Shown: piece by piece, positions 45,976 through 58,917 of the stretch
How the letters are laid out: each line of letters starts with the position of its first letter
How positions within the stretch are numbered: position 1 is the first letter of the stretch
From: Primulina eburnea
Taxonomy: Eukaryota; Streptophyta; Magnoliopsida; Lamiales; Gesneriaceae
NCBI RefSeq assembly: GCF_022965805.1
Contig: NW_027331249.1
Coordinates: 124,001 to 188,000 of the forward strand
Reading direction: 5' to 3'
DNA length: 64,000 nt
The notes under the pieces: generated by a model
Seen by the model: the letters and a program-made list of their open reading frames with translations, nothing else
The model's database searches: none
What the model was told of the DNA's origin: nothing
Translations under genes and position numbers: made by a program

Positions 45976-47965
45976 CAAATCCGTCATGTTTGAAGCATCA
46001 TCGGTTTTATGAGAAGCTGTAAAATGTGCCATATTAGATAATCTATCCACAACAAAAAAAATAGAATCCCTCCCCTTCTTAATCCTAGGAAAACACAAAA
46101 TAAAGTCCATAGAAATGCCAATCCAAATTCTTTTTAAGAATAGCACGCAAAAGTGTTCCCAAAGTTCTATTGACAACTTCAGTTTGTCCAGTTTGAGGAT
46201 TACAAGTAGTAGAAAACAACAACTTTGGGCCAAGTTTAGCCCAGAAAGTCTTCCAAAAGTAACTCAAGAATTTAACATCGCGACCAGAGACAATAGTCCT
46301 AGGCATGCCATGCAACCTAGCGACTTCTCTAAAGAAAAAATCCGCAATGTTTGAAGCATCATCGGTTTTATGACAAGCTATAAAATGTGTCATCTTAGAG
46401 AATCTATCCACAACAACAAAAATAGAATCCCTCCCCTTCTTAGTCCTAGGAAACCCCAAAATAAAGTCCATAGAAATGTCAATCCAAGTTCTTTTTAAGA
46501 ATAGCACGCATAAGTGTTCCCAAAGTTCTATTGACAACTTCAGTTTGTCCATCCGTTTGAGGAGGACAAGTAGTAGAAAACAACAATTTTGTGCCAAGTT
46601 TAGCCCAGAAAGTCTTCCAAAAGTAACTCAAGAATTTAACATCGCGACCAGAAACAATAGTCCTAGGCATACCATGCAACCTAGCGACTTCTCTAAAGAA
46701 CAAATCTGCAATGTTTGAAGCATCATCGGTTTTATGACAAGCTATAAAATGTGCCATATTAGAGAATCTATCCACAACAACGAAAATATAATCCCTCCCC
46801 TTCTTAGTCCTAGGCAACCCAAAAATAAAGTCCATAGAAATGTCAATCCAAGTTCTTTTTAAAAATAACACGCATAAGTGTTCCCAAAGTTCTATTAGCA
46901 ACTTCAGTTTGTCCATCCGTTTGAGGAGGACAAGTAGTAGAAAACAACAATTTTGTGCTAAGTTTAGCCCATAAAGTATTCAAAAGTAACTCAAGAATTT
47001 AACATCGCGATCAAAAGCAATAGTCCTAGTCATGCCATGCAACCTAAGGACTTCTCTAAAGAAAAAATCCGCCATGTTTGAAGCATCATCGGTTTTATGA
47101 CAAGCTATAAAATGTGCCATCTTAGAGAATCTATCCACAACAACAAAAATAGAATCTCTCCCATTCTTAGTCCTAGGCAAACCCAAAATAAAGTCCATAG
47201 AAATGTCAATCCAAGTTCTTTTTAACAATAGCACGCATAAGTGTTCCCAAAGTTCTATTGACCACTTCAGTTTGTCCATCCGTTTGAGTATGACAGGTAG
47301 TAGAAAACAACAATTTTGTGCCAAGTTTAGCCCAAAAATTATTCCACAAGTAACTCAAGAATTTAACATCGCGATCAGAAACAATAGTCCTAGTCATGCA
47401 ATGCAACCTAACGACTTCTCTAAAGAACAAATCCGCAATGTTTGAAGCATCATCGGTTTTATGACGAGCTATAAAATGTGCCATCTTAGAGAATCTATCC
47501 ACAACAACAAAAACAGAATCCCTCCCCTTCTTAGTACTAGGCCAACCCAAAATAAAGTCCATAGAAATGTCAATCCAAGTTCTTTTTAAAAACAACACGC
47601 AAAAGTGTTCCCAAAGTTCTATTGACAATTTCAGTTAGTCTATCCGTTTAAGGATGACAAGTAGTAGAAAACAACAATTTTGTGCCAAGTTTAGCCCATA
47701 AAGTAATCCAAAAGTAACTCAAAATTTAACATCGCGACCAGAAAAAATAGTCCTAGGCATGCCATGCAACCTAACGACTTCTCTAAAGAAAAAATCCGCC
47801 ATGTTTGAAGCATCATCGGTTTACGACAAGCTATAAAATGTGCCATCTTAGAGAATCTATCCACAACAACAAAAATAGAATCCCTCCCCTTCTTAGTCCT
47901 AGGCAACCCCAAAATAAAGTCCATAGAAATGTCAATCCAAGTTCTTTTTAAGAATAGCACGCAAA
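45976..47965 (-). repeat. Integrase-core tandem array (copy C)
   Basis: Same ~364-bp periodicity and borders as copy A, with few substitutions. Reading through the join at about 46115 shows that the end of one unit and the start of the next overlap in different frames. Confidence 0.93.
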
Positions 47966-49891
47966 TGTGGGGACCCGGACGCTAATCAAGTTCTTAATAG
48001 GGACCCGGACGCTAATCAAGTTCTAAATCATGTTTGGGACTAATTAATCAATTATAAAACAGGGTCTAAAATTATTTTTTTAAAATACAAAGCGGAAACG
48101 TAATGTAATTTACTCAAATTACATATTAAACATGAACATACAAATCTTGCGTTATCTACAAGAATTCAACTACATATCAGTGGTGAATCCTATGTTGCTT
48201 CGAAGCCCGGATCTCCACGCTATCTAATCTTCTCTCATCCTCTTCTTGACCCTGATCCAGCCCCACCTGTTGTCATGCACACATACAAACAAGACAACAG
48301 CCGGATAACTCCGGTGAGATATAAATATCCCAGTATAATTCATGTAAACATGCAGTCATATAAAACATATATAAAAGCATATAACAAATACTCGTAACAT
48401 GTATCAAATCAGAAACATAAATCAATATCAAGAATAACTTTTATTCTAAACATGTACCATCATCAGGAACATAATCAACATCAAATAATATAAATCAATA
48501 TCAAGCAATGAATCACACTCAGACTCAAACTCAACTCAAACAACGCGTCGTTTCAGACTCGACTCAACTCTAACCTAGGGATCCCGATGTCTGGGCGAAA
48601 CAGCCACAGAATTGACGACTCAGTCAAGATTTAAGCGAATCAGCCAATAGCTAGGCGAAACAGCCGATAGCTAGACGAATCAGTCAATAGATAGACGAAT
48701 CGCTCAATATATAGACGAATCAGTCAATAAATAAGCGAATCAGCCAATAGCAAGGCGAAACAGCCGATAGCTAGACGAATCAGTCACTAGATAGACGAAT
48801 CAGTCAATAGATAGACGAATCAGTCAATAAATAAGCGAATCAGCCAATGACTAAACGAATCAGCAGTCAACACATGCAATAGCTATGAATCAATAGACTA
48901 CACACATCAATCTCAACAATTACAAAAATCAATGTAATAAACTAAGTATGTGATTTAGGGAGACTCGAGTCAAACCACACTCGAGTTGTGCAATCCCAAC
49001 ACAACATTAATTTATACCTTTCTTTCTGATATTCTGACTCGGTCGAAGTCTCGAACTCAAGCCTGTCAATACTCAATCTGACAAGACAATATCGAGGAGT
49101 ATAATATCAATACATTACTCCAATTAAATCTGTTTTGCACAATACTCAATCTAATTCAATATGGACGGCATAACGGTATAATCTCAATATACCCAGCCAT
49201 ATCATATCAGTCAGATATCAATTCCAACATCCCATAGTCAATAACAACTCAATTCTGATATCAATTCTCAATCAACTCAACTCTAAAAATCATAACAATT
49301 TCATATGGTATTTGTTCCTCAGTCCGGTTTCGATTATACGATGTCTAACATGCCAAGAACATCATATATGAATCATATCAGATTCTGACAATACCATAAT
49401 TTCAGAACATGTTAAAACGTAGCAAAACTTACGTCCAGTCGTAGCCTACGTTGATAGGAACACAGTACCGCAGTCAGATTTAAAATCTAACGGACGGATT
49501 GATCACAAATCGAATTGAATGTAATTCCCTCCGCAAGCTCTCGTTCTTTCCTCTGAAATCTCTGAGGAAAGTTTGCATGTATATATATATATATATATAC
49601 ACCAACGTTGCACAATACACCACATGTCGATTTTTCCTTCTGCATGTTTCGCGCTCGGGCGGTTAAAAATTACCGCTCGGGCGCGGAAGTCTCTGTCCCG
49701 ATCCTCAACCGAACATCTCCTGGCGCTCGGGCGGTAATATTCTACCGCTCGGGCGCCACAAGTTCTGCCCGAAAATCACATAAATCATATGTGTTAACCA
49801 ATTTGGTCTCGGAGCGGTCCAACTATACTCATATCCATTCATAATCAATAAATCATCTCAGATTACGGTAATCAAATTCTTGGGCATTACA
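47966..49891 (-). repeat. X1 3' LTR (copy C), 1926 bp
   Basis: 30-bp terminal duplication, 14-unit minisatellite at 48593-48872, U3 hairpins at 49650-49757 and a TATA run at about 49578-49600. Confidence 0.9.
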
Positions 49892-50189
49892 TTTCTCCCC
49901 CTCTTAGATCTAAGTTCGTCCTCGAACTCGCAAGTAATCAATCCAGATATATCAGAAGAAATGTATATAGAGTTTAAATCAGAAACTCATCTCAATGAAT
50001 CTGTTATGAAATTTCAATCTCAAATCAAATTCTATTTCTAGAAATAGCTCCGATAAGGTCAATCTTGCAATATTGGTTATACAACATCTGTATATACCCA
50101 ACTAAAAGTTTGTAATAGCTCAACACCATCAGCTGTTATTAAGTCAGTTTATCTCGATCCAAGATATATTCGATCTTCGATCTCAGTTA

Positions 50190-50740
50190 CCAACAGTCAT
50201 CGTCCGACGTTGGCATATTCAGTCTGTTTATCATGAGCTATTTTCATTTTCTTCTGAAGTAGCTCCATCTTTTCAGTCATATCTCTGATCATTTCAGATC
50301 TAATCTCAAGAATCTCAGAGATATCATTTTAATAAAGAGAGAATCCATATATCTTTTCGTACAACGCTTCGAAAGGAGTTATCTCAATACTCGTTCGATA
50401 GCTGTTGTGGTGGTACGAACATTCATAAAATGGCAATGAATCCTACCATTCCGTGCTAAAATCAAGCATTACAACTTTCAGCATATTTTCCGAAATCTGG
50501 ATAATCCACTCTGACTGTCCATTAGGTAGTGAATACTATTCAGTATTCAGATATAATCTAATATTTAACTCTTACTGTACATTCTGTCAGACGTGCAAAA
50601 TCAACCAAAAATCACGGTCTAATATAATCAACTCTCAACTCTCCGTGTAATCTAATCACTTTTCTAAGAGAATCTCAGTAATCTATCATATTTGTACATC
50701 TTCATGTACGGTTTAGCACTCGCAGCTTGTGTCAGTCTGT
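50190..50740 (-). pseudogene. X1 integrase remnant (copy C)
   Basis: Counterpart of 19240-19790 with the same decayed motifs next to the 3' LTR; no product expected. Confidence 0.78.
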
Positions 50741-51699
50741 CATTCCTAACTCAATCAATACTCAATTCCGAGAGGAATGTAGTAACTTCATCACGACATC
50801 CTTGGAAATGTAATCTCATTTCCATTCAGGAACCGACAAGTTACATAACCAATCTCTTGGTTTCTCTCTTTCTATCTTTATCTGTCTGTAGTTCAGACAT
50901 TTCAGTCCAAACTCTGCCATATCTAATCTCATTTGTTTCTATCAAAACATTTTCTGCTATCCAGATGCTTACTGAATCAAGTTTTGCACCATTTCTGACA
51001 ATCTATGTCATTTCACATTCGAAATATCGGGCACAAACAAATCAGTAATTAACATACAATACAGTATTACTTACCTGATTCAAAAACGGATTCAGAACAA
51101 CAGCAAGATTCAATCAGATTCCAAACATCACTCATCGGTACTGATCTGTTAAACTCATAAAACTGCAAATATCTGACACTGATATCCACCTCGGCCAATT
51201 AATTACGGTTTAATTCTGCTAAAATCAACAGATACCTCATTTTCAGATATAACAATCCCTGAACACAATCTGTCTCAATCAGGATTCACCATATCAATAG
51301 TTCTGATATCGATCAAAGCTACAATCAATCTCTCTGAAATCAGATCTAGAGTCTTATCTGGGGAAAACATCGAGAACTTTCTTATCATTGGTAAATCAGC
51401 CAATGATAGAATCAACTTCAGTAAATCAACTGAATACATAAGGAGTCACTCTGCTCCTTTCTGTAACAATCGAGTCATAGCTAGTACGAATATCAAAGGA
51501 ATTCTCAGTCTAGAATTCTTATCGTACAATATTCATTCCTTGGCCATCTCAAGTCTAATTCTCACCATCTTCTGGAACTAATCTAGGGTAGCTCTGTACT
51601 TGGTCAGCATATCAGTATCAGTAATGCAGTTCCAAAATCAGAGAACACCAGTACAATATCATCTACCACACAATCTAACTCGGTCTCATTCTCCTCCTA

Positions 51700-51900
51700 C
51701 TATAGTATACAAGATCTAACAGAAATCACTGATACAAGATCTTTTCTCAACGGAAAAGAAACAATTACTACAGTAAATAGGGACTCGACAGATAATGCAT
51801 GCATCAATGCAAGTCTTTCAGAAATAAAAGTATGTGAAGCACCGGTATCCCTCAATACATATGCAGGATAATCAAACAAATCAGTTACCTGCAACATCAT
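51700..51900 (-). pseudogene. X1 aspartic protease (copy C)
   Basis: DTGASHTFIS motif within a minus-strand frame that opens at 52242 and runs through to 51700. The region upstream of the protease in that frame is out of register with gag, so the fusion is not the native one. Confidence 0.78.
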
Positions 51901-52686
51901 CATCTGGTGCTTCCTGAGCCTGCTCCTCAGTAAAAGCAAATAATCTGGCCTGCTGTCTAGGAGGCTGGCCAACTGTCTGGCTTCCTCCTGGCCTCTGCTG
52001 TGACTGAGATGGTGCTGGCTCAAATGAAGGGACAACCGCTGATCGTCTACTCCACTGTGCCGCTGATCCCACGGATTTGGCTCCCTGGGATCTTTGGGAA
52101 TCCCTCTGTGGACATACTCTGGCAAAATGTCCTTGTTGTTTACAGAAGTGGCAACTACCAAGTACTCCTTGGCATTGTTCAGTGGAATGTCTCCCTCCAC
52201 AATTTCCGCAATAAACGCCAGTACAACTCTGCTGAGAACCACTGGAGCTAGAAGAACTACCTCCAGACTTCTTAAACTGCTTTCCTCTAGCTTTCAGAAA
52301 ATCTTTCGTTCCACCACTGCTACTACCACTCTCGAATCGGGGAAGTGGTTGCTGTGGTCTTGACACTGGAGGAATAAATTCAGCTCCTCTCTGCCTTATC
52401 AGGCCCGCTTCAGCGCCCTTTTCATCGTAATCCACCAGCTTTTTGCAACATCAAGCAACTGGTGTCCAATCAATTTAATTCGGCGCTCATCACTGTACTC
52501 CAGTGAATCAAACAGCATCTCAATATTACCTAACCAACTCTCACACTTGACCGATGTCTCAGTACCCGTCAGAGTGGGTGGTTTGAATGACTGAAACCTC
52601 TTCAGCAAGGTTTCCATTGGAGTCGGTGTTACATCCATTGGAGGATTCGATGTACTACCCTGTTCTGGAATTCGTCTAGGAGGCAT
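51881..52686 (-). pseudogene. X1 gag (copy C), two segments
   Basis: N-terminal segment 52686-52399 (MPPRRIPEQ..., SWWITMKRAL) and C-terminal segment 52435-51881 with CGNCGGRHSTEQC and CHFCKQQGHFARVC. The frame change between them is at the same place as in copy A. The protein differs by a few residues, as expected of a sister copy under little constraint. Confidence 0.85.
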
Positions 52687-52951
52687 ATCTGAAACTCAAA
52701 AGGATTAGTGACCCAATCCAACACATCTGTTTCAATTCAATCTCCCTCCCGATCATCTTACTGCTGATCGAGAATCAATTCAGATTCGTTCCCAATAATA
52801 CAGATTACAAAATCAAATCAGATAAGTCAGGTAACATGTATTATATAAAGCAGTAAAGAATGCTAGCACTCAAAAGCAAGGAAAGAAACACATTCTACCC
52901 CGCTCACTATCTTCTATCTCAGTCTCAAAAATCTACAGTTCTGGTACCTAC

Positions 52952-52964
52952 GGCTCTGATACCA
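52952..52964 (-). other. X1 primer-binding site (copy C)
   Basis: Reverse complement TGGTATCAGAGCC, adjoining the 5' LTR at 52970. Confidence 0.9.
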
Positions 52965-53909
52965 CCTGTTGTGGGGACCCGGACGCTAATCAAGTTCTTA
53001 ATAGGGACCCGGACGCTAATCAAGTTCTTAATCATGTTTGGGACTAATTAATCAATTATAAACAGGGTCTAAAATTTTTTTTTTAAAATACAAAGTGGAA
53101 ACGTAATGTAATTTACTCAAATTACATATTAAACATGAACATACAAATCTTGCGTTATCTACAAGAATTCAACTAGGTTCAACTACATATCAGTGCTGAA
53201 TCCTATGTTGCTTCGAAGCCCGGATCTCCACGCTATCTAATCTTCTCTCATCCTCTTCTTGACCCTGATCCAGCCCCACCTGTTGTCATGCACACATACA
53301 AACAAGACAACAGCCGGATAACTCCGGTGAGATTATAAATATCCCAGTATAAATCATGTAAACATGCAGTCATATAAAACATATATAAAAGCATATAACA
53401 AATACTCGTAACATGTATCAAATCAGAAACATAAATCAATATCAAGAATAACTTTTATTCTAAACATGTACCATCATCAGGAACATAATCAACATCAAAT
53501 AATATAAATCAATATCAAGCAATGAATCACACTCAGACTCAAACTCAACTCAAACAACGCGTCGTTTCAGACTCGACTCAACTCTAACCTAGGGATCCCG
53601 ATGTCTTGGCGAAACAGCCACAGAATTGACGACTCAGTCAAGATTTAAGCGAATCAGCCAATAGCTAGGCGAAACCTAGACGAATCAGTCAATAGATAGA
53701 CGAATCAGTCAATATATAGACGAATCAGTCAATAAATAAGCGAATCAGCCAATAGCTAGACGAAACAGCCGATAGCTAGACGAATCAGTCACTAGATAGA
53801 CGAATCAGTCAATAGATAGACGAATCAGTCAATAAATAAGCGAATCAGCCAATGACTAAACGAATCAGCAGTCAACACATGCAATAGCTATGAATCAATA
53901 GACTACACA

Positions 53910-55858
53910 TGTCACACCCTTACTCTATACTTAGCATAATTACCATAATCAAAATAGGTTTTGATTGATATCACTATAGTATGAAGCAAATCAAACAAGG
54001 AACATCACTTTGACGGTTTAGAAAAATTTTGGCATGATGCCCCTACATTTTGTTTAACCCAAAACTGAAGCAACTACATTCATATATATAAAAACATATT
54101 TCATCTACACAAACGTATTCTGCTTCATTCTACACATAGACATAAACATTGTAAAACATGTTTCAAACCCTGACATTGTAAAACTTATAATACATATGCG
54201 GAAGCTATACAATAAGAAGCCCGGTTCTTGTCGAGGTGAGACACGTCACAAGCATCCATTGGCGAACCGGCATCCTAGGTCTCTTCACTACCTGATCCTG
54301 TAATACATGAGCTACGTGAGTTTATAAAACTCAATAAGTTGGCACTTATACGTATCAATATGCATAGAAAGAACTACATATCAAGTCGTGATCAACAAGG
54401 GAACTTTAAACAATGTCATATCATACCGTATATTCATGTTCATTTTTGTACTTGAGCCTCATTAGTTGACCTGTACTACTGTGCTTGCTTTATTATATAG
54501 CTACTACTGTGTTGGACGTCAGGGAGCAACCTTTGGCAACCCCACGCCCCATGAACATATATTGGCCAATAGCTTTGGTGGACTTAAAACCACCCATGAT
54601 GTCAACAAGCTCTATATCATGTAAAAATCAGTCATTTTCCTTTCATGTTCATGTTCTTGTTCTTGACATAGCACCCATCTTCAATATTCATGAGTTCCTT
54701 ACATATTTAATACATAACAATGGAATATGGTGCTATGTTTCAACAATAACTATACTAACAATGTATATATATCAATAATCAATGAGAATCATTTGAAATC
54801 ATAATACTACTCATGTATTACTTCAAGAACATGCCAACTTACTGTCCAAGCTTAAGAACACTGGTTTGAGACGGTGTTTCACGCTCCTATACTGTCAAAT
54901 ATACCAATAATTCAGTCACTATTGTATAAACTAGCTGAAAATCACTCCTATACATGTAGGATAACTAAAAAGGAAGAAAACTTACACCTATATGATGTTC
55001 TTGTGATGGGGAACAAAGTTCTAACTTCGAAACTTTGAAAGGAATGAAGAAGAGAGCTTTGAAGGAAGATTTCTGTAGGTTTCTCTCGAGCTTTTGCTGT
55101 TAAGGAATGAAAAATACTGAAGAAATGGTTTAGAAACTCGAAACTTATCTTCTTATATATAAGGCGGCGCTCGGGCGGTCATTTTCTACCGCCCGAGCGC
55201 GGAATGTTCTGTCCGTAACCAAAAATGCAGAACCATTGGCGCTCGGGCGGTAATTTCTTACCGCTCGGGCGCCACTCTGCGCACAACCCTCTCAAAGATC
55301 GCTTCCGAAATGGCTCTTCCGTTCATAATCTGAAAAAATGGTAAACTACAAAGTTGTAGCCCTATGTCTTGGCTTGAATCTCCCACTGGTTTCAGATCAT
55401 TTGGAGGTCTGAGTAAAAAGTTATGCCCATTCTCCCAACATGTGTCATTGTAGGAGTGACGATACACACGACCCACTTCGGGGCGCTTTTGGCTTGTCTT
55501 CCACAATGATTTGGACAAAACCCAAAACTAAAAAGTTGTAACCTTACATCTTAGCTTTCTAAAGGTTATGGCCTAACACAATTTGGATCAATACTCAAAT
55601 GATTATGCTAAAACCCGTAAAAACTGCCATATTTGCATCTCATTTCCTACCAACTTCATAACACTACTTCTACCTACACATCTTACTATCACTATTTAAC
55701 ACATATTCATTCTCAAGATACCATGGACGATATAAAAGTCATGTTCAATCTCAATATTGATACCTCAATCATCACGTGAAATCTAACGAGCTAAATAACT
55801 ACATAATAAACGACATAAACGTATTACTAATCATTTATACGAGTAACCGGGCATTACA
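53910..55858 (-). repeat. Y 3' LTR, 1949 bp
   Basis: In reverse TGTAATGCCCGG ... GGGTGTGACA. U3 hairpins at 55165-55201 and 55238-55273. A TATATATAAG box directly abuts the first hairpin (about 55154-55163). Confidence 0.93.
55165..55273. repeat. U3 hairpin pair of Y LTR
   Basis: GGCGCTCGGGCGGT arms paired with ACCGCCCGAGCGC and ACCGCTCGGGCGCC across loops of about 8 nt. They lie within 10 bp of the TATA box, closer than in the X-type LTRs. Confidence 0.88.
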
Positions 55859-55859
55859 A

Positions 55860-55870
55860 TTCTCCCCTCC
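55860..55870 (-). other. Polypurine tract of Y
   Basis: In reverse GGAGGGGAGAA, next to the 3' LTR. Confidence 0.85.
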
Positions 55871-55871
55871 T

Positions 55872-58800
55872 TCAAAGAATTTCTCCCTCGAAATTTGACG
55901 TACCATATAGTTCAGGATATCTCTGTTGGATCTCGTCTTCTCGCTCCCAAGTTGCTTCTTCAATTGCATGATTACGCCATAACAATTTCACCAAGGGTAT
56001 TTCCTTGCCTCGTAACACTTTTGATTCCCAGTCAAGGATTTGGACCGGTCGTTCTTCATATGAGAGATTCTATGCAAGCTCCAATGGTTCATAATGAAGA
56101 ACGTGAGAAGGATTGGCCAAATACTTTCGTAGCAATGAAACGTGAAAAACATTGTGAACATTTGACAAGTTCGGAGGTAAAGCAACTCGGTAGGCTCTGT
56201 CTCCTATTCTTTCCAAGATTTCAAATGGACCGATATATCTTGGACTCAATTTTCCCTTCTTACCAAAACGCAAAATGCCCTTCAATGGTGATATCTTTAC
56301 AAATACATGGTCACCAACCTGAAATTCCAATCGACGACGTCGCACATCAGCATAGCTTTTCTGTCGACTCTGAGCAGTGTGCATTCTTTCTCTGATCTTG
56401 GTTACCAATTCAGCTGTCTGTTGTACCAATTCAGGGCCTAATAATTTCCTTTCTCCTATTTCATCCCAATGTACTGGAGATCGACATTTTCTACCATATA
56501 ATGCAGTATATGGTGCCATTCCTAATGCTTGACTGATAGCTATTGTTATATGTAAACTCAGCCAACGGTAGTTTACTGTCCCAACTACCTGGGAAGTCAA
56601 TAGTACATGCCCTCAACATATCTTCTAAGATCTGATTCACTCGTTCTGATTGTCCATCAGTTTGAGGGTGGAATGCTGTGCTGAATGACAATCGAGTTCC
56701 CATAGCATGATGCAAACTCTTCCAAAATGCTGATGTAAATTTTGGATCTCTATCAGATACAATGGACACTGGTATGCCATGAAGCCTCACTATCTCCTTG
56801 ATGTATTCTTCAGCATATTGATTCATCGTGTATGTGGTCTTCACCGGAAGAAAGTGAGCCGATTTTGTAAGTCGATCGACAATAACCCATATAGCATTGA
56901 ATCCTCTTTGAGTTCTTGGCAAACCAAGAATGAAATCCATCGTGATGTGTTCCCATTTCCATTCAGGAATGGATAGTGGTTTCAGGAGCCCTGCTGGTCT
57001 TTGATGTTCAATCTTGACCTGTTGACAAGTTAGACATTGTGCAACAAATTGAGCAATGTCTTTTTTCATACCTGGCCACCAAAATAATGGTTTCAAATCC
57101 TTGTACATTTTAGTGCCTCCTGGATGGATCGAATAGGGAGTAGCATGAGCATCAATAAGAATGTCGGTTTTGTTCGTTCCTTGTTTTGGTACACACAGTC
57201 TCCCTTGATATGTCCATATTCCTTCCCCATTCAATTCAAAGTTTGAATGTCCTTTATCCTCATCTCGCTGTCTCAATTGCTGTAATTCAGTATCTGCATT
57301 TTGTTCGACCTTGATTCTGTCTGCAAGTGTTGGTCGAACCATGAGAGATGATAATTTGATTGCAGATCCCTTTGGAATAACATCAAGCTTCAAGTTCTGC
57401 AAATCCCATAAAATTTGTTCTTGTACTTGCATTGCAGCAATAGAACTGGACTTTCGACTTAACGCATCTGCAACAACATTGGCTTTACCTGGATGATAGT
57501 TAATAACACAATCGTAATCCTTTACCAATTCCAACCAACGTCGTTGTCTCATATTCAGTTCCTTTTGCGTGAATAAATATTTCAGACTCTTGTGGTCCGT
57601 GTAAATTTCACACCGTTCACCATACAGATAATGGCGCCAAATTTTTAATGCAAATACCACTGCTGCCAGTTCTAAATCATGTGTGGGATAGTTCTTTTCA
57701 TATTCTTTCAATTGCCTAGAGGCATAAGCAATCACCTTCCCGTGTTGCATCAAGACTGCTCCTAAACCTTGTTTCGAAGCATCACTGTACACAACAAAAT
57801 CTCCTGATCCTTTTGGAATAGCAAGGACCGGTGCTGAAGTCAATTTTGCCTTTAACTCTTGAAAACTGCGATCACATGCTTCGTCCCATACAAATCTCAC
57901 ATTCTTTCGAGTTAAAGCAGTCAAAGGCAATGCTATCTTAGAAAATCCCGCTATAAACCGACGGTAATAACCAGCTAGCCCAAGAAAACTGCGTACCTCG
58001 GTAACAGTGGTAGGTCGTAGCCAGTTATTAACAGCTTCAATCTTGCTTGGATCCACTGATATGCCTTCTTTTGAGATAATATGGCCTAAGAATGATACTT
58101 GTTCAAGCCAAAATTCACATTTCTTCCATTTGGCATACAAATGTTTATCTTTCAAAGTTTGCAAAACTAATTGCAAATGTTCTCGATGCTCCTCTACAGT
58201 TCGTGAGTAGATGAGAATATCATCTATAAACACAATCACGAACTTGTCTAGAAATGGCTTGAAAATTCTGTTCATTAAATCCATGAAAGCAGCTGGTGCA
58301 TTTGTTAGTCCAAATGGCATTACAAGAAATTCATAATGCCCGTACCTGGTTCGGAAGGCAGTCTTAGAAATATCATCTGACTTCACTTTTAATTGATGAT
58401 AGCCTGATCGTAAATCAATCTTCGAAAAGATGGCAGCTCCTTGTAATTGATCAAACAAATCATCAATTCTGGGGAGTGGATACTTATTCTTGATTGTCAC
58501 TTTGTTCAACTCCCTATAATCGATACACAGACGGAGGGTACCGTCTTTCTTTTTAACAAACAAAACAGGTGCACCCCACGGTGAAAAGCTCGGTCTAATA
58601 AACCCTTTATCAAGCAACTCCTGTAACTGTTCTTTTAATTCCTTCATTTCTGTAGGAGCTAATCGATAAGGAGCTTTTGAGATCGGATGAGTTCCTGCCA
58701 CAACATCGATTACAAATTCGATCTCTCTATCTGGGGGTAAGCCTGTTACATCATCAGGAAACACTTCTGGAAATTCACAAACGACATCTGTATCTTTTAG

Positions 58801-58917
58801 TTCACGAACCGGTGGATCAATAACTAAAACAGATGCTAAATATCCTTGACACCCCTTCTGTAATAATTTACAAGCCTTCATACAAGAGATTATCCGAAGA
58901 GAAGGATATACCTGCAC
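55872..58917 (-). pseudogene. Y pol: reverse transcriptase, RNase H, integrase, chromodomain-like tail
   Basis: Main frame 58917-56491: RT with [17 protein letters not shown] near residue 122 and catalytic FIDD at 230-233. RNase H follows with [13 protein letters not shown] near 378 and DLELAAV near 414. Integrase has its HHCC finger ([11 protein letters not shown] ... CLTCQQ) at 591-631 and core residues D661, D722 and E758. One extra base near 56522 shifts the frame. The second frame (56600-56070) has [20 protein letters not shown] and HNVFHVSLLRKY. A TAG at 56070-56072 interrupts it, after which the frame stays open through a chromodomain-like stretch (LLWRNHAIEEATWE) to 55872. RT and RNase H look intact; integrase and tail are broken. 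The start at 58917 only marks the open frame, which overlaps gag-PR by 50 bases. Confidence 0.93.

Noticed and set aside
53910..55858. 54485-54778 and 61073-61366 plus-strand frames (97 codons) as a conserved gene
   Set aside because: Present in both Y LTRs at the same place and interrupted in copy A; LTR sequence, antisense to the element.
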